Shown in pieces: positions 17,287-28,406 of a DNA stretch of 64,000 bases (position 1 is its first letter; each line of letters starts with the position of its first letter). The DNA is from Sinorhizobium sp. RAC02 (GTDB lineage Bacteria; Pseudomonadota; Alphaproteobacteria; Rhizobiales; Rhizobiaceae): assembly GCF_001713395.1 (NCBI RefSeq), contig NZ_CP016450.1, positions 4,022,501 to 4,086,500 of the forward strand, given 5' to 3'. The position numbers and the translations under genes are program-made. Below the pieces are notes generated by a model. The model saw only the letters and a program-made list of their open reading frames with translations. It searched no databases and was not told the origin of the DNA.

Positions 17287-19140
17287 CTAAGAGGAGGCCT
17301 TATCAAGCGCTTCCAACTCGTCGATCAGCCCCTCGATCATCGACAGTCCCTTGCTCCAGAACGACGGATCGCTGGCATCGAGGCCGAACGGCTTCAGGAG
17401 CTCCGAGTGATGCTTGGTGCCGCCGGCCTTGAGCAGGTCGAAATACTTGGTCTGGAAGCCCGCGTCGGCTTGGCTGTAGACGGCGTAGAGCGAGTTCACC
17501 AGGCAATCGCCGAAGGCATAGGCGTAGACGTAGAAGGGCGAGTGGATGAAGTGGGGGATGTAGGCCCAGTAGGTCTCGTAACCCTCGGAAATCCGGATCG
17601 CCGGGCCGAGGCTTTCCTCCTGCACGGAGAGCCAGAGGTCACCGATCTGGTCGGAGGTCAGTTCGCCCTCCTTGCGGGCGGTGTGCAGCTTGCGCTCGAA
17701 TTCATAGAAGGCGATCTGGCGCACGACCGTGTTGATCATGTCCTCGACCTTCTGGGCGAGCATGGCCTTGCGTTCGCGCTTGTCCTTCGTCTTGTCGAGC
17801 AGGCTGCGGAAGGTCAGCATTTCGCCGAAGACGGAGGCGGTTTCGGCAAGCGTCAGCGGCGTCGAGGCCATCAGCGCGCCCTGGCCGCCGGCGAGCACCT
17901 GGTGCACGCCATGGCCGAGTTCGTGGGCGAGCGTCATCACGTCGCGCGGCTTGCCCATGTAGTTGACGAGCACATAGGGGTGCGCAGACGGCACGGTCGG
18001 ATGCGCGAAGGCGCCCGGCGCCTTGCCGGGGCGTACCGGCGCATCGATCCAGCCCTTGTCGAAAAAGTCCTTGGCAATGTCGGCCATCTCAGGCGCGAAG
18101 GCGCCGTAGGCTGACAGCACGGTGTCGCGCGCCTCGTCCCAGGAGATTGTCGCGTCGGATGTCTCGGGAAGGGGCGCATTGCGATCCCAGAACTCCATCT
18201 GCTCCATTCCGAGCCATTTCGCCTTCATCGCATAATAGCGGTGAGAGAGGCGCGGATAGGCTTCGCGCACGGCCGCGGCGAGGGCTGCGACGACTTCGGG
18301 CTCGACGCGGTTGGCGAGATGCCGGCTGTCGGCGATATCGGCGAAACCGCGCCAGCGGTCGGAGATTTCCTTGTCCTTGGCGAGCGTGTTGGTGATCAGC
18401 GTGAAGGTGCGGATGTTTTCCTTGAAGGTGGCGGCCAGCGCCTGCGCCGCCGCGCGGCGGGCGTCGCGATCGGGCGATTGGAGCTGGTTGAGGGCGATTT
18501 CCAGCGGCACTTCTTCGCCGTCGATCGTGTAGCGCAGCGACGCCATGGTCTCGTCGAAGAGCCGGTTCCAGGCGGCCGCACCCGTCATCGACTTTTCGAG
18601 GAAGAGCTGCTCCGTCTTGTCGTCGAGCTGGTAGGGCTTGTCCTTGCGCAGGTCCTCGATCCACGGGCGATAGTGTCCCGCAAGCGCATCATTGTTCAGC
18701 GCCGCGTCAATGCGGTCATCCGCTATCCTGTTGAGTTCAAGCGAGAAAAACAGGAGATGCGCGCCGAGATCGGTGAGCTTCGACTGCATGTCGCCGTAGA
18801 ACTTGCCGTTTGCCGGATCGGTCGTGTTGGTGAAATAGGTAAGGCCGGCAAACGAGATGATGCGGCCCATCACGTCTTCCAGTGCTTCGAATTCGCGCAC
18901 GGCGGCACCGATGCCGTCGTCACCGGTCTTTTCCGTCGCGGCGTCCAGCTTGCCCTTCCATTTGGCTTCGAAGGCGAGCGAATCCGCTTCCGCCTTCTTC
19001 ATGTCGTTCTGGAATTCCGGCGAGGCCTGCGAGGGGTAGAGATCACCGAGGTTCCAGCCCGGAAGATCGCCCAGCTCGGCGGCAGCGGCAGCGTCGGCCG
19101 GTGCGAAGTCGATACGGGGTTCAACAAAATTTCGGGTCAT
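17287..19140 (-). CDS. pepF: M3 family oligoendopeptidase
   Basis: A zinc metallopeptidase of the M3 family (PepF/M3 clade) that degrades short peptides in the cytoplasm. The 617-residue length is normal. The zinc motif HELGH (LAHELGHGVHQVLAG) lies near residue 408. The third ligand region follows in SVFGEMLTFRSLL. The start at 19140 has GGAAGAGAG upstream; an earlier in-frame Met gives a Lys/His-rich leader unlikely to be real. Transcribed alone or with the pab genes 18 bp downstream, which suggests a common operon. Confidence 0.93.
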   Translation of the reverse strand: MTRNFVEPRIDFAPADAAAAAELGDLPGWNLGDLYPSQASPEFQNDMKKAEADSLAFEAKWKGKLDAATEKTGDDGIGAAVREFEALEDVMGRIISFAGLTYFTNTTDPANGKFYGDMQSKLTDLGAHLLFFSLELNRIADDRIDAALNNDALAGHYRPWIEDLRKDKPYQLDDKTEQLFLEKSMTGAAAWNRLFDETMASLRYTIDGEEVPLEIALNQLQSPDRDARRAAAQALAATFKENIRTFTLITNTLAKDKEISDRWRGFADIADSRHLANRVEPEVVAALAAAVREAYPRLSHRYYAMKAKWLGMEQMEFWDRNAPLPETSDATISWDEARDTVLSAYGAFAPEMADIAKDFFDKGWIDAPVRPGKAPGAFAHPTVPSAHPYVLVNYMGKPRDVMTLAHELGHGVHQVLAGGQGALMASTPLTLAETASVFGEMLTFRSLLDKTKDKRERKAMLAQKVEDMINTVVRQIAFYEFERKLHTARKEGELTSDQIGDLWLSVQEESLGPAIRISEGYETYWAYIPHFIHSPFYVYAYAFGDCLVNSLYAVYSQADAGFQTKYFDLLKAGGTKHHSELLKPFGLDASDPSFWSKGLSMIEGLIDELEALDKASS

Positions 19141-19307
19141 ATTCCATCTCTCTTCCAGGTGGTCGGATCGGTCGCCTTGCTTGCGTCGGCAATGGTTAAA
19201 ATGCAAGCCTTTCTCAAAACGGCATGTTCAACCCTTTCTGCCAAGGTTCGCTGGTGTTCAGTTCCCTTGGGCATGCATGATGCATGTCTAGAGGCAAGGA
19301 GGTTCCA

Positions 19308-20840
<1,533 letters not shown>

Positions 20841-21015
20841 AAACCCTTGGAATCCCGGCCACTTGCGATTTCTCGATTGCCGTTTATTTCCTGTTAGTGG
20901 ATTGTTCACTATAACGGGTGCGGGATGACGAGTGTGGCGGATTTGCCATGCTCTCACCGCAATTGGCAGTCATTTGGGATAACGGACGTTCGTTGTCCTT
21001 CGGACGGGGAAAGAG
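20841..21015. other. Intergenic region before the DUF882 gene
   Basis: 175 bp with no ORF of conserved appearance. It is expected to hold the promoter of the DUF882 gene, but I could not define -35 and -10 boxes with confidence. Confidence 0.3.
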
Positions 21016-22830
21016 TTGGCAAATTTGTTCGCATCGATGAAGCGCCCAGGGGCCTCCCTGCGCAGCCTCTGCAAAGCACTGTTGCACAAGCTGCCCAAGG
21101 CGCTGTCTACGGCCGTGCTTTCTGCCGCCCTCATTCTGCCCACGGCCTTTCCCGCGACGGTTCAGGCCGAGAGCGGCAACCGCACGCTCAAGCTCTATTT
21201 CATCCATACCAAGGAAAAGGCCGAGATCACCTTCAAGCGCAATGGCCGTTATGACCAGCGCGGCCTGAAGCAGCTCAATACGTTCCTGCGCGACTGGCGC
21301 CGCAACGAGCCGACGAAGATGGATCCGCGGCTTTTCGACCTCGTGTGGGAAGTCTACACCAAGGCTGGCGGCACGGGTTACATCAACGTCGTCTCCGCCT
21401 ATCGCTCGCCCGCGACGAACGGCATGCTGCGTTCGCGTTCCAAGGGTGTCGCGAAGAAGAGCCAGCACATGCTCGGCAAGGCGATGGACTTCTATATTCC
21501 GGGCGTCAAGCTCGCGACGTTGCGCGCCACCGCGGTCAAATTCCAGGTCGGCGGCGTCGGTTATTATCCCACGTCCGGTTCGCCCTTCGTGCATCTCGAC
21601 GTCGGCAGCGTGCGCGCCTGGCCGCGCATGAGCCGCCAGGAACTCACCCGCATCTTCCCGGACGGCAAGACCATGCACCTGCCGACCGATGGCAAGCCGC
21701 TGCCGGGCTACCAGCAGGCGGTTGCGGATTACAAGCGTCGCGTCGGCGCAAACACCATCGAGGTTGCCGGTGGCGGCTCGACGCCGAGCGCATCCAAGCG
21801 CAAGGGCGGCTTCCTTGCTGCGCTCTTCGGCGGTGGTGGCGACGAGGATGAAGAACCCGAAATGATTGCAAGCAGCAACGTCACGATTGCCGATTCCTTC
21901 GATGAAGGTGGTGCATCGGGCGGTGCGACGGCGAAAGCCGTTGAAGACAAGAAGCCGATCGCGACCGAGGCCGAAACGGAATTGGCGTTCACCGCGCCGG
22001 TTCCAGGCAGCCGTCCGGCCTTCAAGGCCGCCGAGACGACGACCAGCGAGCTTGCGCTTGTTGCCCCAACGACGAGCGGCGCCGTTGCGGCCCTCGAAGC
22101 GGCGACGGTTGAAGAGCAGAAGCCTGAATTCGAGGACCTTGCCTCCTATAAGATCCCGGTTCCTGTCACGCTTGGTGCACGCAACCAGGCCGGCGACGCC
22201 GTGCCGGGCGATGCTCAGGCTGGCGCTGTCATGACTGCCGAGGCGGCGGTCGAGGATGCCGAAGAACTGGCCATGGTTCCCGTTCCGGGCCTGCGTCCGC
22301 AGGTCGAGCTGGACCAGTCGCAGACGGCGCTGATGGCGGCTGCGGAAGCGGATGTGGCACTGCCGCGGTCTGCCGATCGCTCCGGCCTTGCGGCGCTCGC
22401 TGACCCGACGGTGGGCGAGACGCAGGGCAATCCGGTCGAGATGGCAGCGCTCGTTTCGACGCGAGACAGCGGTAGCCGTTCGATTGCCGGCCTCGATGCC
22501 TTTGACGGCAAGCCTGCCGAGGAGACGGCGTCCAAGGGCGGTCGCCCCAAGAAGAAGGATGCTGACGCGGCAAGCCGCGGCGCGATCCGCACCGAGCCGA
22601 AGCTGAACCAGAAGATTCTCTCGAAGTGGGCGCTGACCCAGGACCGCGTCGCGACGCTGTCCAAGCCGGTCAAAGCACCGCGCTTCGTCAGCCGGAAACT
22701 GCGGGCTGCACCGACCACCGTCTACATGGCCGGCTTCCAGCCGGAGGAGAAGTCGATCGATGCCGGCCGCTTCAGCGGCACTGCGGTCAACTTCATGGAA
22801 GTCCGCAAGTTCGAAGGCCGCGAAAACTAA
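21016..22830 (+). CDS. DUF882/YcbK-like M15-family protein with long C-terminal extension
   Basis: A 604-residue exported protein. A signal or membrane segment (STAVLSAALILPTAFPATVQA) precedes a DUF882 domain (about residues 55-225) related to D-Ala-D-Ala carboxypeptidases. The zinc-site pattern is present: SAYRSPATN, SQHMLGKAMDFY and FVHLDVGSVRAW. The remaining 370 residues are Ala/Glu/Thr-rich, low in complexity and probably disordered, ending in a short basic segment. The TTG at 21016 has GGGGAAAG upstream; the next ATG (21037) lacks a site. It is probably a peptidoglycan-modifying protein, with an unproven substrate. Confidence 0.85.
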   Translation: MANLFASMKRPGASLRSLCKALLHKLPKALSTAVLSAALILPTAFPATVQAESGNRTLKLYFIHTKEKAEITFKRNGRYDQRGLKQLNTFLRDWRRNEPTKMDPRLFDLVWEVYTKAGGTGYINVVSAYRSPATNGMLRSRSKGVAKKSQHMLGKAMDFYIPGVKLATLRATAVKFQVGGVGYYPTSGSPFVHLDVGSVRAWPRMSRQELTRIFPDGKTMHLPTDGKPLPGYQQAVADYKRRVGANTIEVAGGGSTPSASKRKGGFLAALFGGGGDEDEEPEMIASSNVTIADSFDEGGASGGATAKAVEDKKPIATEAETELAFTAPVPGSRPAFKAAETTTSELALVAPTTSGAVAALEAATVEEQKPEFEDLASYKIPVPVTLGARNQAGDAVPGDAQAGAVMTAEAAVEDAEELAMVPVPGLRPQVELDQSQTALMAAAEADVALPRSADRSGLAALADPTVGETQGNPVEMAALVSTRDSGSRSIAGLDAFDGKPAEETASKGGRPKKKDADAASRGAIRTEPKLNQKILSKWALTQDRVATLSKPVKAPRFVSRKLRAAPTTVYMAGFQPEEKSIDAGRFSGTAVNFMEVRKFEGREN

Positions 22831-22849
22831 GCGCCGGAAACAATCCAAT

Positions 22850-22884
22850 AAAAAACCCCGCCGGAGCGATCCGGCGGGGTTTTT
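22850..22884. terminator. Bidirectional terminator
   Basis: A GC-rich perfect stem built on CCCCGCCGG and CCGGCGGGG, flanked by A-run and T-run. It lies between the convergent DUF882 and gapR-like genes and serves both. Confidence 0.95.
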
Positions 22885-22906
22885 CTTTGGGTGCTTCGCG
22901 AGACGC

Positions 22907-23173
22907 TTATTCAGCTTCCGTCGGCAGTTCGAGCATGCCGAGGGCCTGGAGGTAGGTGTCGAGGATCGCTTCCTGCTCCATGCGCTCGTCCTTGTCCTGC
23001 TTGCGGATCTGGATGACCTTGCGCAGGATCTTGGCATCGAAGCCGGTGCCCTTGGCTTCGCCATAGACGTCCTTGATGTCGTCTGCGATGGTTTTCTTTT
23101 CTTCCTCGAGACGCTCGATGCGCTCGATGAATGCGCGAAGCTGGTCGCGTGCGACGCCGTGGGCATCCGACAT
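22907..23173 (-). CDS. DUF2312 protein, GapR-like nucleoid-associated protein
   Basis: An 88-residue basic/acidic coiled-coil protein with the full DUF2312 pattern: [21 protein letters not shown], then [16 protein letters not shown]. In Caulobacter the DUF2312 member GapR binds overtwisted AT-rich DNA ahead of replication and helps topoisomerases. The same role is likely here from family membership. The ATG has AAGGAGA upstream. It is monocistronic with a shared terminator. Confidence 0.9.
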   Translation of the reverse strand: MSDAHGVARDQLRAFIERIERLEEEKKTIADDIKDVYGEAKGTGFDAKILRKVIQIRKQDKDERMEQEAILDTYLQALGMLELPTEAE

Positions 23174-23261
23174 GATGTTCTCCTTGGATAGGCTAGAAAT
23201 TCAAAGGTGCCGTGACTTGCCGCGAACTTCCGGCAAGATCAAGGCCTATCGCGCGTTGCCT

Positions 23262-23329
23262 GGAGCAATCCCAGCAAAAGTGCGTAGCGGTCTTGCGTCG
23301 GGAATTGCGTAAAAACAAAGAGGTAGAGC
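23262..23329. repeat. Dispersed rhizobial intergenic palindromic repeat, copy 1
   Basis: The segment runs from GAGCAATC through CAAAAGTGCGTAGCGG and GGAATTGCGTAAAAAC to GTAGAGC. It is similar to the element at 50402-50466 in this window and to the family of palindromic repeats scattered between rhizobial genes. It lies between the gapR-like and DUF1244 genes. Confidence 0.6.
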
Positions 23330-23385
23330 TTTTTCGCGATTCGAAGAAAAGCGGAAATACGCTAAGGATTTTCCCGCACGCGGCG

Positions 23386-23691
23386 TCATTCCTTCGGGCG
23401 GTTGACCTCGAAAGCTGTTTTCTGGGCATCGCTCGCCTCGCGCTGGTAGCGTTCGCGCCATTGTTCATAGGGCATGCCGTAGACGATTTCGCGCGAGGCT
23501 TCCTTGTCGAGCGGAACGCCCGCCTCGTTTGCCGCGTCGCGGTACCAGTTGGACAGGCAGTTGCGGCAGAAGCCGGCAAGGTTCATCAGGTCGATGTTCT
23601 GCACATCGCTGCGTTCGCGCAGATGGTTCACGAGGCGCCGGAACGCCGCCGCCTCAAATTCCGTCTGCTGCTCTTTGCTCAGATCGCTCAT
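23386..23691 (-). CDS. DUF1244 domain protein
   Basis: A 101-residue soluble protein of unknown function, conserved in proteobacteria. The core AFRRLVNHLRERSDVQNIDL, the CRNCLSNWY pair of cysteines and the C-terminal MPYEQWRERYQ segment match DUF1244 proteins. The ATG at 23691 is preferred over an upstream TTG. It begins 17 bp after the stop codon of the N-formylglutamate amidohydrolase-like gene, so the two form an operon. Confidence 0.88.
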   Translation of the reverse strand: MSDLSKEQQTEFEAAAFRRLVNHLRERSDVQNIDLMNLAGFCRNCLSNWYRDAANEAGVPLDKEASREIVYGMPYEQWRERYQREASDAQKTAFEVNRPKE

Positions 23692-23708
23692 CGTCTCGTC
23701 CTCGGGGC

Positions 23709-24497
23709 TCAATAGGGCCCGGTGCGGGAGGGGAATATCTCGTATGTGTGCAGGGTCTCGTCGGCGTTCAACCGGCCGAGGATGGGGGCAAGCCGCTCGA
23801 CCCAGTTTGCAATGCCGGCATCACTGCCGATTTCGTCCTGCCGGATTTCGATGAGCGCATGCGCGATGCCGGGCTTCATGCAGTGACGAAACATCGTGTC
23901 GCCGCGCAGTGCGCCGTCGTAGGGCTCGTTGTCGCCCACCACGACGTCGCCGAGCGCTTCCAGTTCGGAAAGCAGGGGACGGACGGCGCGGTGGTCGCTA
24001 TCCCAGAGAACCGTCACCTGCCAGGGGCGCGCCACGCCTTTCCAGGCGGGTGTGAAGGAGTGCATGGAGATGACGAGCGGCGCCTTGTTGGTCTTCTTTG
24101 CCACCGCGCCGATCGTGCGGGACACGGCATCGTGATAGGGGCGGTGGAAGCTTTCCAGCCGGTATTGCCATTCTTCTGATGTGATTGGGTGGTTGCCTGG
24201 AACAATCGCGCCGTCGGAAATGCGCATGACGAGCGTCGGGTCGTCCTCACCGCGATTGGGGTCGATCAGCAGGCGGGAGAAGCGGCTCATGACGACCGGC
24301 ACGTTCAGCCGGGCGTTCAGGCCGCGCACCACGCCCTCGACGCCGATATCGTAGGCGATATGGCGTTCGAAAGCGCTGTCCGGCAGGCCGAGCCGGCCGT
24401 AACGCGAAGGAAGAAGATTGGTGGCATGGTCTGCCAGAACGACGAGCCCGAGACCCGTGTCGCCGTCAATGATCTCGAAAGGGGAATGGTCGTGCAT
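23709..24497 (-). CDS. N-formylglutamate amidohydrolase family protein
   Basis: A 262-residue enzyme of the FGase superfamily (COG3931-like). It carries VVLADHATNLLPSRYG near the N-terminus, the MSRFSRLLIDPNRGEDDPTL motif, SMHSFTPAW and a C-terminal LIEIRQDEIG segment that together make the metal-binding site. The start is set at 24497, where similarity begins; an upstream open frame is Arg/Lys-rich and not credible. It may release formate from N-formylglutamate in histidine breakdown, or act on another N-acyl amino acid; no hut genes are nearby. Confidence 0.85.
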   Translation of the reverse strand: MHDHSPFEIIDGDTGLGLVVLADHATNLLPSRYGRLGLPDSAFERHIAYDIGVEGVVRGLNARLNVPVVMSRFSRLLIDPNRGEDDPTLVMRISDGAIVPGNHPITSEEWQYRLESFHRPYHDAVSRTIGAVAKKTNKAPLVISMHSFTPAWKGVARPWQVTVLWDSDHRAVRPLLSELEALGDVVVGDNEPYDGALRGDTMFRHCMKPGIAHALIEIRQDEIGSDAGIANWVERLAPILGRLNADETLHTYEIFPSRTGPY

Positions 24498-24635
24498 GTC
24501 TTTTGCCGATTGTGCGCTGCGCCTGCGACTGATTGCATGAGGCGACCCGGCTCGCAAGGTTCGGGAGCCTGCGGTTGCAGAAAGATTCCTTCTCCTTTTG
24601 TGAAAATGTAATCGATTGATGTTGCGTTGACATTC

Positions 24636-25169
24636 ATGCCCCGGCGTCGCAAGAAAGCGCTTATTCAAATCAACGGAGTTCCATCGGAAGCCGTGAGAAC
24701 CAAGAGCTATCGCCCGTTTTTCCCGAAAGCCAGCCGCCTTTTCCAGGCTGGGCTTTTCCTGTTTGCGGGCTTCTTCGCCCTTTCCGTTCCGGATGAGGCG
24801 AAGGCGGAATTCCGTGTCTGCAACGGTACGCAAAACCTTGTCGGCGTTGCCATCGGCTATCGCGCCAAGGAAGGCTGGATGACCGAAGGCTGGTGGCAGG
24901 TGCCGGCAACGACCTGCGCCACGCTGATCGAGGGCGAATTGCAGTCGCGCTATTACTACCTCTATGCCGAAGACGCCGCCCGCGGCGGCCGCTGGACCGG
25001 GGACGTCAACATGTGCGTCGCCGAAAACGAGTTCAAGATCACCGGCGTCGAGGATTGCTTCGCGCGCGGGTTCCAGCGCATGGGCTTCAAGGAATATGAC
25101 ACAGGACGGCAGGGAAGCTGGATGGTACAGCTTTCCGATACGCCAGGGACGCAGGAGAGCCAGAACTGA
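24636..25169 (+). CDS. DUF1036 exported protein
   Basis: A 177-residue protein. An N-terminal hydrophobic segment (AGLFLFAGFFALSVP) ends near EAKAEF and suggests export. The mature part carries the DUF1036 core: FRVCNGTQNLVGVAIGYR, GWWQVPATTCATLI, YYYLYAEDA. Four spaced cysteines could form disulphides in the periplasm. A GTG at 24693 with GGAAG upstream is an alternative start that keeps the signal segment. The stop codon overlaps the pyk start by one base (TGATG), so translation is coupled to pyruvate kinase. Confidence 0.85.
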   Translation: MPRRRKKALIQINGVPSEAVRTKSYRPFFPKASRLFQAGLFLFAGFFALSVPDEAKAEFRVCNGTQNLVGVAIGYRAKEGWMTEGWWQVPATTCATLIEGELQSRYYYLYAEDAARGGRWTGDVNMCVAENEFKITGVEDCFARGFQRMGFKEYDTGRQGSWMVQLSDTPGTQESQN

Positions 25170-26608
25170 TGAGACGGAACAGAAAAGTCAAAATCCTCGC
25201 CACGCTCGGGCCGGCATCGTCTGACGAGCAGATGATCCAGAAGCTGCATGAGGCGGGAGCAGACCTGTTCCGCATCAACATGAGCCATGCCAGCCACGAT
25301 GTGATGCGCTCGCTGATCAGCCGCATTCGTGCGGTCGAAGCGCGCTGCGGCCGGCCGATCGGCATCCTCGCCGACCTTCAGGGCCCGAAGCTGCGCGTCG
25401 GCAAGTTCGCCAACGGTTCGGAAGAGCTGAAGCCCGGCCAGACCTTCACGCTCGACAACAAGGACGAGCCCGGCGACAACAACCGCGTCTACCTGCCCCA
25501 TCCGGAAATCCTCGAGGCAGTCAAGCCCGGCCATCGCCTTCTGATCGACGACGGCAAGCTGCACCTGCGCGCCGAATCGTCCGATGGCAAGTCGATCGTC
25601 TGCACGGTCGTCTCCGGCACCAAGATTTCCGACCGCAAGGGCGTCAGCCTGCCTGACACGCTTCTCGGCGTCGGTGCGCTGACGGAAAAGGACCGCATCG
25701 ATCTCGATGCCGTGCTTGCGACCGGCAGCGTCGACTGGGTTGCGCTCTCGTTCATCCAGCGTCCGGAAGATCTGGTCGAAGTGCGCAAGATCGCGCGCGG
25801 CCGCGTCGGCCTGATGTCGAAGATCGAAAAGCCACAGGCCGTCGAGCGTATCGACGAGATCATCGAGCTTTCCGACGCGCTGATGGTGGCGCGTGGTGAT
25901 CTCGGTGTGGAAATGCCGTTGGAAGCCGTTCCCGGCATCCAGAAGCAGCTCATCCGCGCCTGCCGCCGTGCCGGCAAGCCGGTGGTCGTCGCAACGCAGA
26001 TGCTGGAATCGATGATTTCCGCACCGGTGCCGACCCGCGCCGAAGTGTCGGACGTCGCAACCGCCGTCTTCGAAGGTGCGGACGCCGTCATGCTCTCGGC
26101 CGAGTCCGCCTCGGGCGACTATCCGGTCGAAGCGGTCTCCACCATGGCCTCGATCGCCAGCACGGTTGAGCGCGACCCGCATTATCCGGGCATCATCTAT
26201 GCCCAGCGCGCAGCACCGGAAGCCACGGGCGCCGATGCCATCTCGCTCGCCGCCCGCCAGATCGCCGAAACGCTGAAGCTGTCGGCTATCGTCTGTTACA
26301 CCTCATCGGGCACGACGGGCCTGCGCGCCGCGCGCGAGCGGCCGGAAGTACCGGTCCTGGCGCTGTCGCCGGTCATCGAGACGGCACGCCGCCTCTCGGT
26401 CGTCTGGGGTCTGCACTGCGTCGTCACGGGTGACGCGGAAAATCTTGACGACATGGTCAACCGCGCCTGCCGCATCGTCGTTGCGGAAGAATTCGGCAAG
26501 CCGGGCGACCGCATCATCGTTTCGGCCGGCGTTCCGCTGCGCACGCCGGGTGCGACGAACATGCTGCGCATCGCCTATATCGGCGCCGACGGTGTCAGCG
26601 GCGTCTGA
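25169..26608 (+). CDS. pyk: Pyruvate kinase
   Basis: Converts phosphoenolpyruvate and ADP to pyruvate and ATP. The 479-residue length is typical of bacterial PykA/PykF. Seen are KILATLGPASSD, FRINMSHASH, the active-site signature GLMSKIEKPQAVERIDEII and MVARGDLGVEMPLEAVP. The C-terminal domain is complete. It is coupled to the DUF1036 gene by a TGATG overlap, so both share a promoter upstream of 24636. Confidence 0.97.
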   Translation: MRRNRKVKILATLGPASSDEQMIQKLHEAGADLFRINMSHASHDVMRSLISRIRAVEARCGRPIGILADLQGPKLRVGKFANGSEELKPGQTFTLDNKDEPGDNNRVYLPHPEILEAVKPGHRLLIDDGKLHLRAESSDGKSIVCTVVSGTKISDRKGVSLPDTLLGVGALTEKDRIDLDAVLATGSVDWVALSFIQRPEDLVEVRKIARGRVGLMSKIEKPQAVERIDEIIELSDALMVARGDLGVEMPLEAVPGIQKQLIRACRRAGKPVVVATQMLESMISAPVPTRAEVSDVATAVFEGADAVMLSAESASGDYPVEAVSTMASIASTVERDPHYPGIIYAQRAAPEATGADAISLAARQIAETLKLSAIVCYTSSGTTGLRAARERPEVPVLALSPVIETARRLSVVWGLHCVVTGDAENLDDMVNRACRIVVAEEFGKPGDRIIVSAGVPLRTPGATNMLRIAYIGADGVSGV

Positions 26609-26619
26609 TCGGAGTTGTT

Positions 26620-27627
26620 TTACTCTTCATGATCCTTTGCAAGGCGGGCTTCGGCCCGCCTTGCTGATTCCTGGAGGTCGCGATCCTTGCCGGCGATCTT
26701 CTCAAGCGCTTCGATGGCAAGGTCGGTCACGACGTAATCCGGCTTGTGCCCGAGATTGCGGATCCAGACGAGTTCCGATCCCGCGATGTCGCGCGCCAGC
26801 CCGCGGGAGTGGATTTCCTCATAGACGACGCCATCCTTGTCCCCGGTGACGATGACCGTGGGCGTGTGAATCTCGTGGTAGCGCGGCTGCACGCGGCCGA
26901 CATAGTCAAGCAGGCTCGCGACGTCGATTGCGTTGTTGCGGAAGGTGGCCGGCCGCAGCACGAGTGCGGGGGCTGTGGCTTCGATGTAATCGTCCGGGCG
27001 CGGGTTCGGGGCGAAGACGAAACGGGTGCCGGTCTCAATGCGCGACAGGCCGGCGGGTAGCGCCGCGATGCGGGTGAACAGCCAGCCGATGACCGGCATC
27101 TTCGCCAGATCATAGTACCAGTCGACGCCGCCGGGCCAGGGATGGGTTGCCGGCGCGAGGAAGAGCAGGCCGGCTGTCTTGTCCGGGTGCCCCAGCGCGA
27201 AGCTTGCGGCCGTGGCACCGCCGAAGGAATGGCCGACAATGATCGCCTTGCCAATGCCGCGCTTGTCCATCAGCCGCGCGATGGCGTTGGCCTGCCCGTC
27301 CGGGCAGGCGTTCTCCGGTCCGCCCCGGTCCGAGTAGCCGTGGCCCGGCCGGTCGAGGAACAGCAGGTCCGCCCGCCCCTCAAGCTTTTGCCGGAAGGCA
27401 TGCATCGGGTCGCGCAGGTTGCCGCTCGCGCCATGGATGAAGACGATGGGTGGCAGGTCGGCCGTGGCACCGGCCGGGACGAACACGCTGTTCATGGTGA
27501 GGCCGCCCACGTCGACGCGTTCGCCGACGTTCGGGAACTGCCGTTCGATGGCGCGCGTCTTCCACGCGGTGAAGACGAAACCGGCGAGCGCAAGGGCAAA
27601 GGGCGCGGCGAGAAGGACTGTCAGCAT
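26620..27627 (-). CDS. Alpha/beta hydrolase
   Basis: A 335-residue alpha/beta-fold hydrolase with one N-terminal membrane helix (LLAAPFALALAGFVFTAW). The oxyanion loop is PIVFIHGASGNL. The nucleophile elbow is VGHSFGGA. The conserved Asp lies in VTGDKDGVVYEE and the catalytic His in IRNLGHKPDYV. The substrate is unknown. The start at 27627 has no good ribosome site; a TTG further upstream (27699) would add an Arg-rich leader. It is convergent with pyk, with 11 bp between stop codons. Confidence 0.85.
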   Translation of the reverse strand: MLTVLLAAPFALALAGFVFTAWKTRAIERQFPNVGERVDVGGLTMNSVFVPAGATADLPPIVFIHGASGNLRDPMHAFRQKLEGRADLLFLDRPGHGYSDRGGPENACPDGQANAIARLMDKRGIGKAIIVGHSFGGATAASFALGHPDKTAGLLFLAPATHPWPGGVDWYYDLAKMPVIGWLFTRIAALPAGLSRIETGTRFVFAPNPRPDDYIEATAPALVLRPATFRNNAIDVASLLDYVGRVQPRYHEIHTPTVIVTGDKDGVVYEEIHSRGLARDIAGSELVWIRNLGHKPDYVVTDLAIEALEKIAGKDRDLQESARRAEARLAKDHEE

Positions 27628-27721
27628 GAGGCGGATAGGGGAGGGCAAGGAAGGGTCCGGGTTGGAGTATCGATACCGATATCGCCGCGATCGGCGCAAT
27701 GCCGGCGCTCCGGCACGGCAA

Positions 27722-28339
27722 TCAGGTCCGCTGGCCGGTCAGCTTTTCCGCGAGCTCGCCCAGCTCCTTCTGTGCCTGTCGCTCGGTGGGGTAAACCTCC
27801 AGGAAGCGTTCCCACGCCTTCAGTGCCATCTCGTCGCGGCCGGTTTGCTGCATGATCGCCGCCATGCCGGCGAGCGCGCCGAAGTGGCGTGGCTCGATGG
27901 CGAGCACCTGGTTTATGTCGGACATCGACTTGCGATAGTTGCCCATCTTGAAATGCAGCGTCGCGCGGCGGTTCCAGCCCTCGACATAGTCCGGCTTCAG
28001 GCGGATCGCCTCGTCGAGGAAATCGAGCGCCGCGGCGTTCTTTTCCTCGCTCACGGCCTTGTCGGCCCATTGGATGATCAGGTTGATGGTGGCACTGCCG
28101 GAATCCTGCCATTCCCGGCGGATCTGGTTCGAAATGCCGGTGGCCGCGTCCGGATTCGCCTCGCGCTTCAGTTCGCCGAACAGTTTGTCGAGGCGCTGGG
28201 CAGGCGTCGTGAAGGCGCCGGAGGAGGCGTCAAGCGAGGCCTTGTCCGCCGACTGCGCAAAAGCAGCGGTCGGTGCGGAGCCGATGAGAGAGAGGGAAAG
28301 GCAGATTGTACAAAGCATGAAAAAGCGCATGGCGGCCAT
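27722..28339 (-). CDS. Exported TPR protein
   Basis: A 205-residue protein with a signal peptide (ending near TAAFAQ) and two or three tetratricopeptide repeats, seen as AALDFLDEAIRLKPDYVEGWNRRATLHFKMGNYRKSMSD split over consecutive helices and ALEPRHFGALAGMAAIM-type units. TPR proteins act as adaptors, and the partner is unknown. It lies 94 bp upstream of the alpha/beta hydrolase gene on the same strand. Two Met codons, at 28339 and 28330, are possible starts. Confidence 0.8.
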   Translation of the reverse strand: MAAMRFFMLCTICLSLSLIGSAPTAAFAQSADKASLDASSGAFTTPAQRLDKLFGELKREANPDAATGISNQIRREWQDSGSATINLIIQWADKAVSEEKNAAALDFLDEAIRLKPDYVEGWNRRATLHFKMGNYRKSMSDINQVLAIEPRHFGALAGMAAIMQQTGRDEMALKAWERFLEVYPTERQAQKELGELAEKLTGQRT

Positions 28340-28406
28340 GGTAGACCGCCAGCGCCGAACTTCAAATCAATATTTCTCGATCACCACAGGTGACCGCGAC
28401 GCTTGA

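Noticed and set aside
20884..23166. Very long minus-strand open frame (about 760 codons) opposite the DUF882 gene
   Set aside because: Its residues are dominated by Arg, Ala, Gly and His typical of an antisense frame of a GC-rich gene. The plus-strand frame has a signal peptide and a clear domain, and gapR-like lies inside the frame's beginning on its own reading frame.
26640..26662. Perfect GC hairpin near the pyk 3' end as a terminator
   Set aside because: It lies inside the last codons of the alpha/beta hydrolase gene and has no T-run. It encodes an Ala/Arg-rich tail, so the symmetry may be a coding by-product.
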